DNA of 64,000 nt from Clostridiales bacterium (GTDB taxonomy: Bacteria; Bacillota; Clostridia; Christensenellales; Pumilibacteraceae): positions 43,210-107,209 of the forward strand of contig DQGD01000001.1 in assembly GCA_003533505.1 (NCBI GenBank), written 5' to 3'. The notes below the pieces were generated by a model. That model had not been told where the DNA came from and did no database searches. It saw only the letters and a list, made by a program, of their open reading frames with translations. Shown here piece after piece: positions 17,117-26,300 of the stretch (within the stretch, counting starts at the first letter, position 1; each line of letters starts with the position of its first letter). Position numbers and translations under genes: made by a program.

Positions 17117-18397
17117 TTATTCGCGCATGTCGCCGTAGTCCGACACAAGTTTCTCCGCCGCGCGGTTTATCGTGCCGGCGCCCGTGTACAGCGCGAGGTC
17201 GCCGCTTGTGAGCACGCCAGCGACGTAGCGGTTTATTTCGTCGTAGCTTGCAAAATACCTAGCTGCGTTATGCTTTTTGATTTCGCCGAAAAGCGCGAGC
17301 ACCGCGCTGTCGTCGCCCGTTTCGCGCGAGGCGAACACGGGAGCGAGCACCACCTCGTCGGCTGCCGTAAACGCCGTGGCAAATTCGCCGCTCAGGTCGC
17401 GCGTTCGGGAATATGTGTGCGGCTCGAAAATTACCAAAAGCCTGCCTTTGTGCGGCGGCACTGCGGCGAGAGCGGCGCGTATTTCCGTGGGGTGATGCGC
17501 GTAATCGGTGTAGACTTCCGCTCCGAACGCGCTTCCCACTCGCTCCATGCGGCGTTTTACGCCCGTAAAGCGATGAAGCCCTGCGGCAATTTCGCTCATC
17601 GGCTCGCCCTCGGACAGTGCGACTGCCGCGGCGGCGAGCGCGTCGAGCACGTTGTGCATACCCCTGACTCGCAGGCTTATTTTGCCGAGTTTCAGTCCCG
17701 AAGCCGCGACGAAAAACGACGGATAGCCGTCCTCGTCAATCGTAATATCCGTCGCGCGGAAGCAGCAGCCCTCGCCGAAACCGAAGCTCGCGCGGTTACC
17801 TTTTACAGCCGCCTCCAGTTCCTCGTCGTCGCCGTTATAGAGCGTGAAACGGCAGTTCTCCGAAAACGCAGAGAACGCGGCGAGAACGTCCGCCTTGCTT
17901 TTGTAGCAGTCGGTGTGGTCGAGCTCGGCGTTGAGTATCACCCCGACGTCGGGGCGAAGCTCCAAAAAGCTTCGGCGGTACTCGCACGCCTCGGTGATAA
18001 AGAAGTCGCGCTCCTCGCGCACAGGCTTATCCTTGATTTCTCCGCCGACGTGCACCGTGGGGAATCGCCGCGACATCGCCGCCGCCAGCATGCCCGTGAC
18101 CGTGGTCTTGCCGTGAGTACCCGACACCGCTATCACGCGCCCGTAACCGGAGGCTATCGCGGCAAGGTACTCCGCACGCCCGACAACGGGTATTCCCGTT
18201 CGCCGCGCTTCGGTAAGCTCGGGGTTGTCGGGCTTAACCGCAGCCGAATACACCGCAACGTCCGCGCCGCGCACGAACGCCGCGCTGTGCCCCATCGTCG
18301 CCTCGTCCGAGCCGGTGGTAACGTGTCCTTCCCTTTCCGTGAGCTCGCGCAACCTGCGCATGCTGACGCCCTCGCAACCTATAAAATGCACTCTCAT
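17117..18397 (-). CDS. murC: UDP-N-acetylmuramate--L-alanine ligase MurC
   Basis: 426 residues, slightly short for MurC (about 440-480). HFIGCEGVSMRRL (UDP-binding N-domain), P-loop AVSGTHGKTTVTGML (about 90-104), the MurC-type TEACEYRRSFLEL, NAELDHTDCYKS, MHNVLDALAAAA and YTDYAHHPTEIRAALAA. Adds L-Ala to UDP-MurNAc in the cytoplasm, the first peptide step of peptidoglycan synthesis. EACEYRRSFL separates MurC from MurD/E/F and Mpl. No clear ribosome site before ATG 18397. It stands alone, not in a dcw cluster. Confidence 0.93.
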   Translation of the reverse strand: MRVHFIGCEGVSMRRLRELTEREGHVTTGSDEATMGHSAAFVRGADVAVYSAAVKPDNPELTEARRTGIPVVGRAEYLAAIASGYGRVIAVSGTHGKTTVTGMLAAAMSRRFPTVHVGGEIKDKPVREERDFFITEACEYRRSFLELRPDVGVILNAELDHTDCYKSKADVLAAFSAFSENCRFTLYNGDDEELEAAVKGNRASFGFGEGCCFRATDITIDEDGYPSFFVAASGLKLGKISLRVRGMHNVLDALAAAAVALSEGEPMSEIAAGLHRFTGVKRRMERVGSAFGAEVYTDYAHHPTEIRAALAAVPPHKGRLLVIFEPHTYSRTRDLSGEFATAFTAADEVVLAPVFASRETGDDSAVLALFGEIKKHNAARYFASYDEINRYVAGVLTSGDLALYTGAGTINRAAEKLVSDYGDMRE

Positions 18398-18433
18398 TCT
18401 ATATAAGTATGCCGCGACTGCTCCAGGCGTGAA

Positions 18434-18478
18434 CGCTCCGTAAAAGTGGCAAGGAGCTTAAACGGGAAAAGCGGAGCG
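18434..18478. repeat. Inverted repeat upstream of murC
   Basis: CGCTCCG (18434-18440) and CGGAGCG (18472-18478) are perfect complements 31 bases apart in the murC leader. The second arm is followed by an A/T-rich stretch on the + strand. Function unknown. Confidence 0.35.
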
Positions 18479-18575
18479 ATTTATAATTTTTCGGCTCGCG
18501 CGCCGACCGCGCACGCTTTACTGTCTTTTGCCTAGCACCAGACTCTGAAGATAATATTAAATACTCGGCACGTAA

Positions 18576-18752
18576 CGTTCAATCCGTCCAATAAGGCTGC
18601 ACGTCCGTCAGAATACCTATTCGCAGTATGAAAACGAAGTGCGCGAAATACCGATTGAGCTTTTGAAGAAGCTTGCCGTGATCTACGAAACCTCGATAGA
18701 CTACATTGTGGGGCTTACCGACGAGGAAGCGCCGTACCCGAAAACGAAATAA
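18576..18752 (+). pseudogene. Truncated XRE-family regulator (C-terminal half only)
   Basis: 58 sense codons open between stops at 18573 and 18750, without a usable start codon. The translation from about 18597 (LHVRQNTYSQYENEVREIP, then IELLKKLAVIYETSIDYIVG) is the recognition helix and dimer part of an HTH_3/Cro-C1 protein, ending in LTDEEAPYPKTK. The first two helices of the HTH are missing. Read as a decayed regulator left after a deletion. It is followed directly by the terminator stem at 18757. Confidence 0.75.
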
Positions 18753-18834
18753 AAAAGCGACCGATTGTCATTGTGATATGCACCCCAAAAGGTAGACACT
18801 TTAGGAGGTTCACTTCATAAGAGCGGTCGCTTTT
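18751..18834. terminator. Bidirectional terminator stem with a 60-base loop holding an IS-end-like sequence
   Basis: GCGACCG (18757-18763) and CGGTCGC (18824-18830), flanked by A6 on the left and T4 on the right, form an intrinsic terminator for the + strand XRE remnant and, in reverse (CGGTCGCTTTTTT), for the polysaccharide operon. The loop holds TGCACCCCAAAAGGTAGACA (18779-18798), followed by an AGGAGG ribosome site. This looks like one end of an IS3-group element. No transposase is left. Confidence 0.55.
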
Positions 18835-18862
18835 CTCGTGTTAGTATTGATTTTATATGGTT

Positions 18863-19921
18863 TTACTTTATTTTTGCAAGTATTTCCCGTATTACCGAGC
18901 CGATTACCTCGCTCATGCGGTAGAAGCCTAAATCGTTCGGGTGGCAGCCGTCCACCGTGCAATTCTCGCGGTCGAGCTCGCCGAACAGCGTTTGCCCGTC
19001 CACGAAATACACGTCGTCGCCCACGGCCTTTGCCTTTTCGCAGGTTTCTTTTACCACCGCTCGGCGAGAAGCGGAAGCCTCGTCCGAATCGAAGTCGGGG
19101 CGCGTGACGAATACTATCGGCGCGGTCTTATTTTCTTCCCGAAACGCCTTGTAAAACGCGTAGTGCGTGCTTCTGAGGTACTCGGCGTCGGGCGCGTTGT
19201 GGTCATAGTCGACGACGAATATCAGCGGATTGAGCGCGGCGGCATACTTTGCCACAGCCGTTTCGCCCTTTGCGCTGCCGCTGAAACCCAGGTTGATAAA
19301 GTCGGTATCGGTATGCTTGGAAATCAACGCTTCGTAGGCGTTGTCCGGGCGCGAGGCACAGCCGCCCTGCGTTATCGACGAACCGTAGTACACAATCGGC
19401 TTGCCGCCATAGGCATAGTCGCCGCCCTTTTCTACCGCCGCGCCCTCGTCGAGCCCGATTGTCAGCTCGTCGACGTCGTTATATAGCGGCAACCACAGGA
19501 TATACTCGCGCATTTCGCCCGAAAGTTTGACGCTGCCCTCGTAGCCGCGCTCGCAGTTGTGCTCGGGGCGAATCAGCCCTTTGAATACCCACTCGCCGTC
19601 CGTGACGTCCGTGAGCGACAGTCCGCCGCTGCCCGACAGCGGCATGTGCCCCATGCGGCAGAAATTCTTGTATTTCACGATTGCTTTCAGCGTTTTGGAG
19701 TCGGTCTTAAAGCGTATTCTTCCGCCTGCGGTATTGCGCGCGAGGTATTTCACGCCGTCGGAAACCGAAGCGGCGAAATCGTCGTCCAGCCTGTAAAATC
19801 CGCGCTCGTCGTGCTTCACGCCGTAGAGCGTAAACGGCTCGCACGGCATTTTGTAAAGCTTCATGCCGCCACCGTCGACTACCGTCTGCTCCATGTTCCT
19901 GTCTATTTTTCTTATGTCCAT
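18863..19921 (-). CDS. SGNH/GDSL hydrolase, probable carbohydrate esterase
   Basis: 352 residues. An N-terminal jelly-roll-like domain (1-165) of the SsfX3_N type leads to an SGNH domain. Block I PIVYYGSSITQGGCASRP holds the nucleophile Ser (about 180), block II FINLGFSGSAKGE, block III VVDYDHNAPD (Asn), and block V TVDGCHPNDLGFYRM the Asp/His pair (about 322-325). Proteins of this architecture deacylate glycans or glycosides. No signal peptide, so cytoplasmic. It is last in the minus-strand glycan operon, 132 bases after GH35, and would remove acyl groups from imported oligosaccharides (inference). Confidence 0.85.
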   Translation of the reverse strand: MDIRKIDRNMEQTVVDGGGMKLYKMPCEPFTLYGVKHDERGFYRLDDDFAASVSDGVKYLARNTAGGRIRFKTDSKTLKAIVKYKNFCRMGHMPLSGSGGLSLTDVTDGEWVFKGLIRPEHNCERGYEGSVKLSGEMREYILWLPLYNDVDELTIGLDEGAAVEKGGDYAYGGKPIVYYGSSITQGGCASRPDNAYEALISKHTDTDFINLGFSGSAKGETAVAKYAAALNPLIFVVDYDHNAPDAEYLRSTHYAFYKAFREENKTAPIVFVTRPDFDSDEASASRRAVVKETCEKAKAVGDDVYFVDGQTLFGELDRENCTVDGCHPNDLGFYRMSEVIGSVIREILAKIK

Positions 19922-20053
19922 AGTCCGCTCCCGTCGCCGCCGCTAACTTTCCGCAGGCGACGCGCTAATGATAACACAAAACTCCGCCGCAGCGCAATGA
20001 TTTACGTCAGAGTTTTTGGTTTTGAAAATTTTATTACGTCTGTTTCTCGGGTT

Positions 20054-22117
20054 TCAGGCGAGCTTGACGGTGGCATAAACCTCCGTCGAAATCGATTTCA
20101 GCTCGTTGGCTACTCCGTCCTCGAACTCGTGCGGCACCTCGACGTACACGTCGTCGTCGGGCTTTGCCGGGTAAGTGCGGACAATAAGCTCGCGCGGATA
20201 GCCGAAATAGCCCAGCTCGATTTCAAACGGCACACCGGTGTAGAACTTGTCGGCGATTTTCTTGCCGTCCGAAAACACGTCCAGACTGTCGGCGTCGAAG
20301 TCCATGTACAAAAAGACCTCTTTGCCGCCGCAATCGTCGTACTCCACGCTCACGCGGTACTCCTTATAACCTGCGTTCTCAGCCGTAAGCTCGAAGTCAG
20401 CCGACGCCGCGCCGCCTATTTTGCCGGCTTCATAGCGAGCGAACACCCCGGAATCGCCTACGCGGTTAGCGTTGCCCGTCACGTTTTTAAGCGGCGGAAA
20501 CGCGAAAAAGCTTATTCGGTCGCGGAAGCAGCCGTAAAGCTCGCCGTAGGTTTCGTACAGCGCGCCGTCCGACAGCAACAGCCGTTCCTCGCCGTCTACC
20601 GTGAATTTATACGCGCGGAGGGCTTCCTCGCGGCCGATGACGACGATTTTCTCCTTTACCGCTTCGGACGCGTCGATAATTACGCTCTGCGGATTATAAG
20701 CCCAGAAAACGTATTTGTCGCCGATTTTACAAAACGGAGCGGCGGAAATAAAGCGCAGCGTGCCCTCGCCCACGCGCATGCCGAACGCGTAGACAAAGAA
20801 CTCGCCCGGGCGCAGCTCCTCGCCCCTTACGGTCACGTTTCCGCCGGGGTACTCGACGATTTTTCCGTCCAAAGCGTGACTGCCGGTTGCTCTGCGGCGA
20901 ACATAGTTATTGAAAAACACGAAGCCGCTGCCGCCCTGCGCGCGCACCGAATACCTGATTGAATCGAGGTCGCATGGGTCAGCGCAATTATCGGGCGGAA
21001 TGAACGCCGGCATGCGCGACAGCTCCTCGCCGAACTCGCGCGCGATATAATTAACAAGCTTCAGCTCCTTGCCGCCGTCGGTCACTCTGCCGAACGCGCT
21101 TATCGCCGCCTGAAAGTCGTAGTCCTTTTCGGGCAAGTCGCAGTAAACGCTTTGCTCGTTCATCGTCGACAGCTTGCCGTCGGGGTTTATGCCGCCGTGA
21201 AAAACGTAGTACCCGAGCATCGCCGCACCGCTGCCGAATTTTACGAGCGCTATCGCCGCGCAGTCGGATTTGCCCACAATCGGTCGCCGCCGCCTGGTCA
21301 CCTGTATGCCGCCGCCGAGCTCTGCCGTCAAGAACGGATAGGGTTTGTCGGTTATCGTAAACGCCGCGCCGCGCTTGCCCATGTCGTTGCCGATTGCGTC
21401 ATCGTCGGGTAAATAGGAAAACACATAGCCGTTCGCCGGCGGCAAGCCGAGGGAAGTCTGCTCCCACGGGGCTTCGCAGTAGGCTCCCCACACCGGCAGC
21501 GCTTCGCCCGTGGACGCGTCGCCCCAGCCCGTAGCGAGGTAAATCGGCACGTCGAAACCGACGCTTTTAAGAATTTCTATCAGCTTGTTTATGTGCTCGT
21601 CGCCGTAGCCCGGGAGCTGTTTCCCCGTATTATCCTTTCTGCCGCGGTACTCGTTCTCCACCTGCACGGCGAAAATCGGTCCGCCGTCGGCGTAGAAAAA
21701 GCCCTTGACTTCCTCGTAAAGCCGCTTAAAGTACCGCGTGACATAGTAAAGATACTCGGGGCTGTTGCAGCGCGTTGGGAAATCGGCGTGCTCTATCCAA
21801 TCGGGGAAACCGCCGTTGCGCACCTCGCCGTGCACCCACGGACCTACCCTGAGGCACATCTTCATTTTCGCCGCCGCAACCTCGCCGACGAACTCGCGCA
21901 GGCTTTTGTTGCCAGAAAAATCGAATACGCCTTCCTCTTCCTCGTGGTGAATCCAGATGACGTAGGAAGCGACGGTGTCTATGCCCAGCGCTTTCATTTT
22001 CGCGATTTCCTTGTACCAGCTTCGCCTGTCGCCGCGCGAGTACTGATACTCGCCCGACACCGGCAACCACGGCTTTCCGTCCTCGAAAAGGCCTTGCCCG
22101 TCGTAGGTTATCGCCAT
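20054..22117 (-). CDS. Glycoside hydrolase family 35 beta-galactosidase-like enzyme
   Basis: 687 residues. The TIM barrel begins at VSGEYQYSRGDRRSWYKEIAK, with IDTVASYVIWIHHEEEEGVFDFSG in place of the usual TYVxWxxHEPxxGxFxF. The acid/base Glu is in IFAVQVENEY (about 154) and the nucleophile Glu in FLTAELGGG (about 266). Two beta-domains follow, the last with VDGEERLLLSDG and ELIVRTYPAK. Family members release terminal beta-galactose. No signal peptide, so it acts on imported oligosaccharides. The start is 1 base from the stop of the lipoprotein gene, so translation is coupled. Aromatic residues around the active site differ from classic GH35, so the sugar is uncertain. Confidence 0.88.
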   Translation of the reverse strand: MAITYDGQGLFEDGKPWLPVSGEYQYSRGDRRSWYKEIAKMKALGIDTVASYVIWIHHEEEEGVFDFSGNKSLREFVGEVAAAKMKMCLRVGPWVHGEVRNGGFPDWIEHADFPTRCNSPEYLYYVTRYFKRLYEEVKGFFYADGGPIFAVQVENEYRGRKDNTGKQLPGYGDEHINKLIEILKSVGFDVPIYLATGWGDASTGEALPVWGAYCEAPWEQTSLGLPPANGYVFSYLPDDDAIGNDMGKRGAAFTITDKPYPFLTAELGGGIQVTRRRRPIVGKSDCAAIALVKFGSGAAMLGYYVFHGGINPDGKLSTMNEQSVYCDLPEKDYDFQAAISAFGRVTDGGKELKLVNYIAREFGEELSRMPAFIPPDNCADPCDLDSIRYSVRAQGGSGFVFFNNYVRRRATGSHALDGKIVEYPGGNVTVRGEELRPGEFFVYAFGMRVGEGTLRFISAAPFCKIGDKYVFWAYNPQSVIIDASEAVKEKIVVIGREEALRAYKFTVDGEERLLLSDGALYETYGELYGCFRDRISFFAFPPLKNVTGNANRVGDSGVFARYEAGKIGGAASADFELTAENAGYKEYRVSVEYDDCGGKEVFLYMDFDADSLDVFSDGKKIADKFYTGVPFEIELGYFGYPRELIVRTYPAKPDDDVYVEVPHEFEDGVANELKSISTEVYATVKLA

Positions 22118-22118
22118 G

Positions 22119-23291
22119 CTATTCTACCTCTTTTATGCAGCATTCGGACGTGTCGTCGCTCCATTCGTACAAAGTCATCGCCGCGCCGCCTTTCAATACG
22201 TTCGCGACGTAATATCTGCCGTCGCCGAGCGAGAGAATACCCACGCTCGCGCTTAGTTCATAGCCCATAACTCCGCTGTCGTGCTTTTTGCCGTACTTCG
22301 AGCGAAGCACAAGCCCCTTGTCGCCGCCGCAGCCCGTGAGCGTTTGCTCTTTTGCGTAAGAGGGGTCGATGACGAAGAACGTGTAGTTGGGAAACTTGCT
22401 TCTGGACGGCTCGTGATAATCGGTATAGTAAGTCGTGACGAAGTACACGTTTTTATACTCGTCATAGCAAAGGTTCTGCACACCGTAGTCGTGAAAACCC
22501 GCGTAGTAAAAATAAGTTCCGTCGGGTTTTTCCGGACCGACCGCGTTCGCGATTTCGCCGAACGGCTTTGCGTATTTACTCCACTCGGTCACGTCGTACT
22601 GAAAGATCGTGAAGTAGTCCGCGTCCTCGCGGTCGTATGGCGTTACGCCGTCTATATCGACGGAATAAGTCGCGGTACTGCAAGTCATGGTAAGATATTT
22701 TTTTCCGTTTTTGCTCTTCGAGCCGAACTTCGGACCGAACGTACACGAGTCCACGCCGTACCTTATCGCGTACTTGCCGCCAAGCCACAAGTCGAAGCCC
22801 GCGTTTTGCTCGGCGTACTCGGCGATAGGCTTGGTCACGTTCACCACTTTGCACACGTCGTTTGCTTGCATTTCGGTTTCGGTAATGACGTTCGGGTCGA
22901 CGATAACGAGATAGCAATTCTTGTCGTGAGCGCCGCCTGCTCTTTCCTTCGCCGAGAACATCGGTCCGTTCAGCGAAACGTACAGCGAAGCGTACAACAT
23001 TCCGTCGTCGGGATTGTAGGTCATGTCGCCGAGGTGGCAGCGGTCGAGGTCGCCGAAGCCCGTCACCGAGCCCACTACCTTGCCGCTCGCGTCTTGCTTG
23101 ACGAGTATGCTGGTTATCGACGAGTAAAAGTATTCGCCGTCGGTAGCGATGCCTTGCACGTGTCCGTGCGCGCCAACGTTGCCGGTCATTAAAGTCTTTT
23201 CGTATTCTTTCATTGGTTGCTCCTTGCACCCTATGTCCGCGACGAAAATCGCCGCGAGCAAGAGCGCGATAAAAAATTTCTTGATTTTCAT
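22119..23291 (-). CDS. Secreted lipoprotein with beta-propeller-like repeats
   Basis: 390 residues from ATG 23291, preceded by AGGA 7 bases upstream; a longer open frame to 23339 overlaps the previous gene's end and has no ribosome site. Signal MKIKKFFIALLLAAIFVADIGC has its lipidated Cys at residue 22. The mature part has repeated strand motifs: GHVQGIATDGEYFYSSITS, YNPDDGMLYASLYV, NLCYDEYKNVYFVTTYY and LGDGRYYVANVLKGG. These suggest a six-bladed propeller of the DUF6454-like or strictosidine-synthase-like kind. It likely binds or processes the operon's glycan at the surface. No catalytic residues assigned. Confidence 0.75.
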   Translation of the reverse strand: MKIKKFFIALLLAAIFVADIGCKEQPMKEYEKTLMTGNVGAHGHVQGIATDGEYFYSSITSILVKQDASGKVVGSVTGFGDLDRCHLGDMTYNPDDGMLYASLYVSLNGPMFSAKERAGGAHDKNCYLVIVDPNVITETEMQANDVCKVVNVTKPIAEYAEQNAGFDLWLGGKYAIRYGVDSCTFGPKFGSKSKNGKKYLTMTCSTATYSVDIDGVTPYDREDADYFTIFQYDVTEWSKYAKPFGEIANAVGPEKPDGTYFYYAGFHDYGVQNLCYDEYKNVYFVTTYYTDYHEPSRSKFPNYTFFVIDPSYAKEQTLTGCGGDKGLVLRSKYGKKHDSGVMGYELSASVGILSLGDGRYYVANVLKGGAAMTLYEWSDDTSECCIKEVE

Positions 23292-23307
23292 AGTGCTGTC
23301 CTTAGTT

Positions 23308-26300
23308 TCAGGCGGCTTTAACGTAGTCGATAATTTCAAAGTAACTGCTCTTTGCGCTATCGTTATTCTGATAATTGCCGCCGAACCACTGATAATCCGC
23401 CGCCCACGAGCTTGCCGCCTTGCCTGCCTCGGTCTTGAACTGCTCGTACTCGGTCACGACGTAGTCCGTCGCCTTTTTACAGCCGAATATCCAGGTCGAA
23501 ACCGTGGGTTTTCCGTCCGTAAGCGTAAGACCGAGTTCCTCGTAAGCCGCCGACGGGATAAACATTTCCATACCGGTAAGGTACTGTCCGTTCGCTTGTT
23601 TTTCGCATTTCATCGCGAACTCTGCGAGATCGAGTTTGTTGTTATCGTAAGCTAATTGATAGCCGTAAGCCATACCCATATCTTTGCCGCCGAGTTTGAA
23701 TTCCCAACTCGTATTGTAGAAGTATATCTTCCACAAATCTTTCTGCGTACTCGAAGCGGCGCGATTGCCGATAACGACTTTATCGGTAAGCGATTTAGTA
23801 GACAGATACGTGCCGTCCGCGCCGTAGTACGCGCGGTATTCGATATAACGGCCGTTACTACCCTCGGTTCTCTTCACCGTTCCGCTCGCTTCGTCGTAGT
23901 CCGCCCAGTCGGATATGTCGCCGTCGATTGCGCGGTCGGCGGCAACGTACTTACTATAGCGCAAGCCGCGGTTTACCGCGTCGGTGTTCTTGTCGAGGTA
24001 GTAGAAATTCTTCGCGTTGCTTTCGTTGAACGCGTTTGCCCAGCGCTTCATCGGTCCCCACGTCGTGCCGTTATTAAATCCGAAAACCGTTTCCGATTCG
24101 CCCGGCGCGTACCAGGAGAAGATTACTCTCAGATCCGTGCCGTCGGTCACATTGGTCAAATTCGAAGCAGGTACGAAAACTTCGACGTAAGTGACGTAGT
24201 TGCCATCTTCGCCCGTGACTACGAACGCGGATTCGACGTTGTCGTAATAGTTGTCGTAATTTTTGCTCCAATACTTGTAATTTCCGTTGGCACCGACGTA
24301 GATTTGGTCGCCAGCGGCATACGAAGTGCCGGTTTGCAACGCGAAAATAACGCGGAGGTGCGTATCGTTCTGGGGATTGTTGCTGTTTTTGACGAGCGTT
24401 GCGTGACGAACGGTGGCGAAAACGTAAACGCCGTCGGCTTCGTGCTTTGCGATAATTTCCGCGCCTTTAGTGTTGCCTGCGTTGTAAATCACCGAAGTAT
24501 TGCCGTCGTAGTCCGCCCAATCGGTTTTGTTGCCGTCCACGCGCTTCGCCGTCGCCGCAGTATAGAAGCGGTAGGTAAGCTTCGCCGTGCCCGTATAGTT
24601 GCCCTTGCCGACAGCCGTAACCGCCGCTTCGCCGTAGTTTCCGGTCGTGTCGGAAACAAGGTTCGCGCAGTCGCCCGAGTACGTCACGGTATAGTCCGTG
24701 CCGCTCGCGAGCTTAGTCGCGCCGTCCTTTACGGTGAGAGTCGGCTTGACTTCTCTGCCCGTATGCTTGAGCCCGTCGGGTACGGAAAGTGACGCCGAGG
24801 CTATGTCGCGCGGATTTATCGTAAACGACTTCACCGCCGAGGACTTGTACCTCTCGCCCATGCCCGTAATCGTAATTTTTGCCTCGCCGGCGTTGACGTT
24901 GTCGGTTATTTCGAGCTCGTAGTGCTCACCCTCCGTCAGCGTTTCGCCGTCCCACGTCACGGTAACGTCGGGCGTGATTGCCTCGCCCGTGTAGGTGAGC
25001 TCGCCGCTTACCTGTACGCCGAGTTTGGCGTTCGTCATGTGACGGTAAAGATTTATCGTATAGGTCACGTTTCTCGTGCCGCCGAACAGTCCGTTGCCGA
25101 TAACCGCGAGCGTAGCCGTGCCGCCGTCCTCGCCGCCGAACGCGACGGAGCCGAGCGTGTAGTCCGAGTCCGCGTTGAGCGTGACGGAAGTCGCGCCGTC
25201 GTTGTAGGTAACGGTCAGCGTTTCGGGCATAAATTCGCCGTCCGGTTCGTAGTATTTCGCGGCGGTCGCCGTCACGGTAATGCTGTCGGAAGCGAGGTCG
25301 ATGGGCTCGGACAGAACGACGAACTCAACCTCGAGCGTACCGCCGTAGTTGCCCTTGCCGACGATTGTCGCGGTTTTGGTGCCGCCGCTCGTGAGGTCGC
25401 CGAAGTCGATTTCGTAATCGGCGCCTCGGCGGAGCGTTATGTCGCCGTGCTTAACCGTTTCCACGGGCGTTTCGCCGCCTGCGAGCACGGTGGAAATCGC
25501 GGCAGAAACGCCGCTTGCGACGTCCTTGGGCACGACTGTAAACGTAACCGTCTTGCTGCCGTAGAACAGTCCTTTGCCGGTAATCGTGATTTCCTTTTTG
25601 CCGAGCGAATCCGTTTCACCCACAGTGACGTCGTAGTAGTCCGTGCTCAGCGGCTCGCCGAGATAAGTGACGAGGTAGCTTACGTTGCCTGAGTACTCGA
25701 CCTCGGCTGCGCACTCGATTTCGGCGTTTTCGACAGATTTCGCGCCGCTGTTAAACTCGCGCACTACCTTGCCGTAGTAGTCGCCCCTGCCCTCGACGGT
25801 ATACGCGCCGCCTTTTTCGTTCGCCTCGACGGTCACGACGTAATCCCTGCCCTTTTCGAGCGTGACTCCGTTCACCGCAACGACAATCTCGAGCATGCCG
25901 TCGAACTCGCCGTTTCGGATATTGTCGGTGACGTTGCCGTCAAAAATCGCGGTTTTGCCCACGGCTTCGGCGTTTCGCACAAGCCCCGTCGAAGTCACGG
26001 CGTACAAGCCGCCGCTCGGCGTGACGGAAGTCGCGGTACCGTATTCCGTCGGCGCAAACTTCGTTTCGTCCGCGTTGCCGTCGTGGACGTAGAACGCCGC
26101 CGACAACACGAGGTCGACGGGAAGCTCCGAGCCCGTCTTTGCTTTGAGGTAATGTTTGTTGAAAAACGCTTCCACGGTGACGAGATTGTATTCGCCGTCG
26201 GCGGTTACGTTATACTCGTATTCGACTTCCGGTACCCAGCTCGTCGCGTTGGAAGCGCCCATCGGCGCAATCAAGGCGAACGGCAAGTTCTTTCCGTCTT

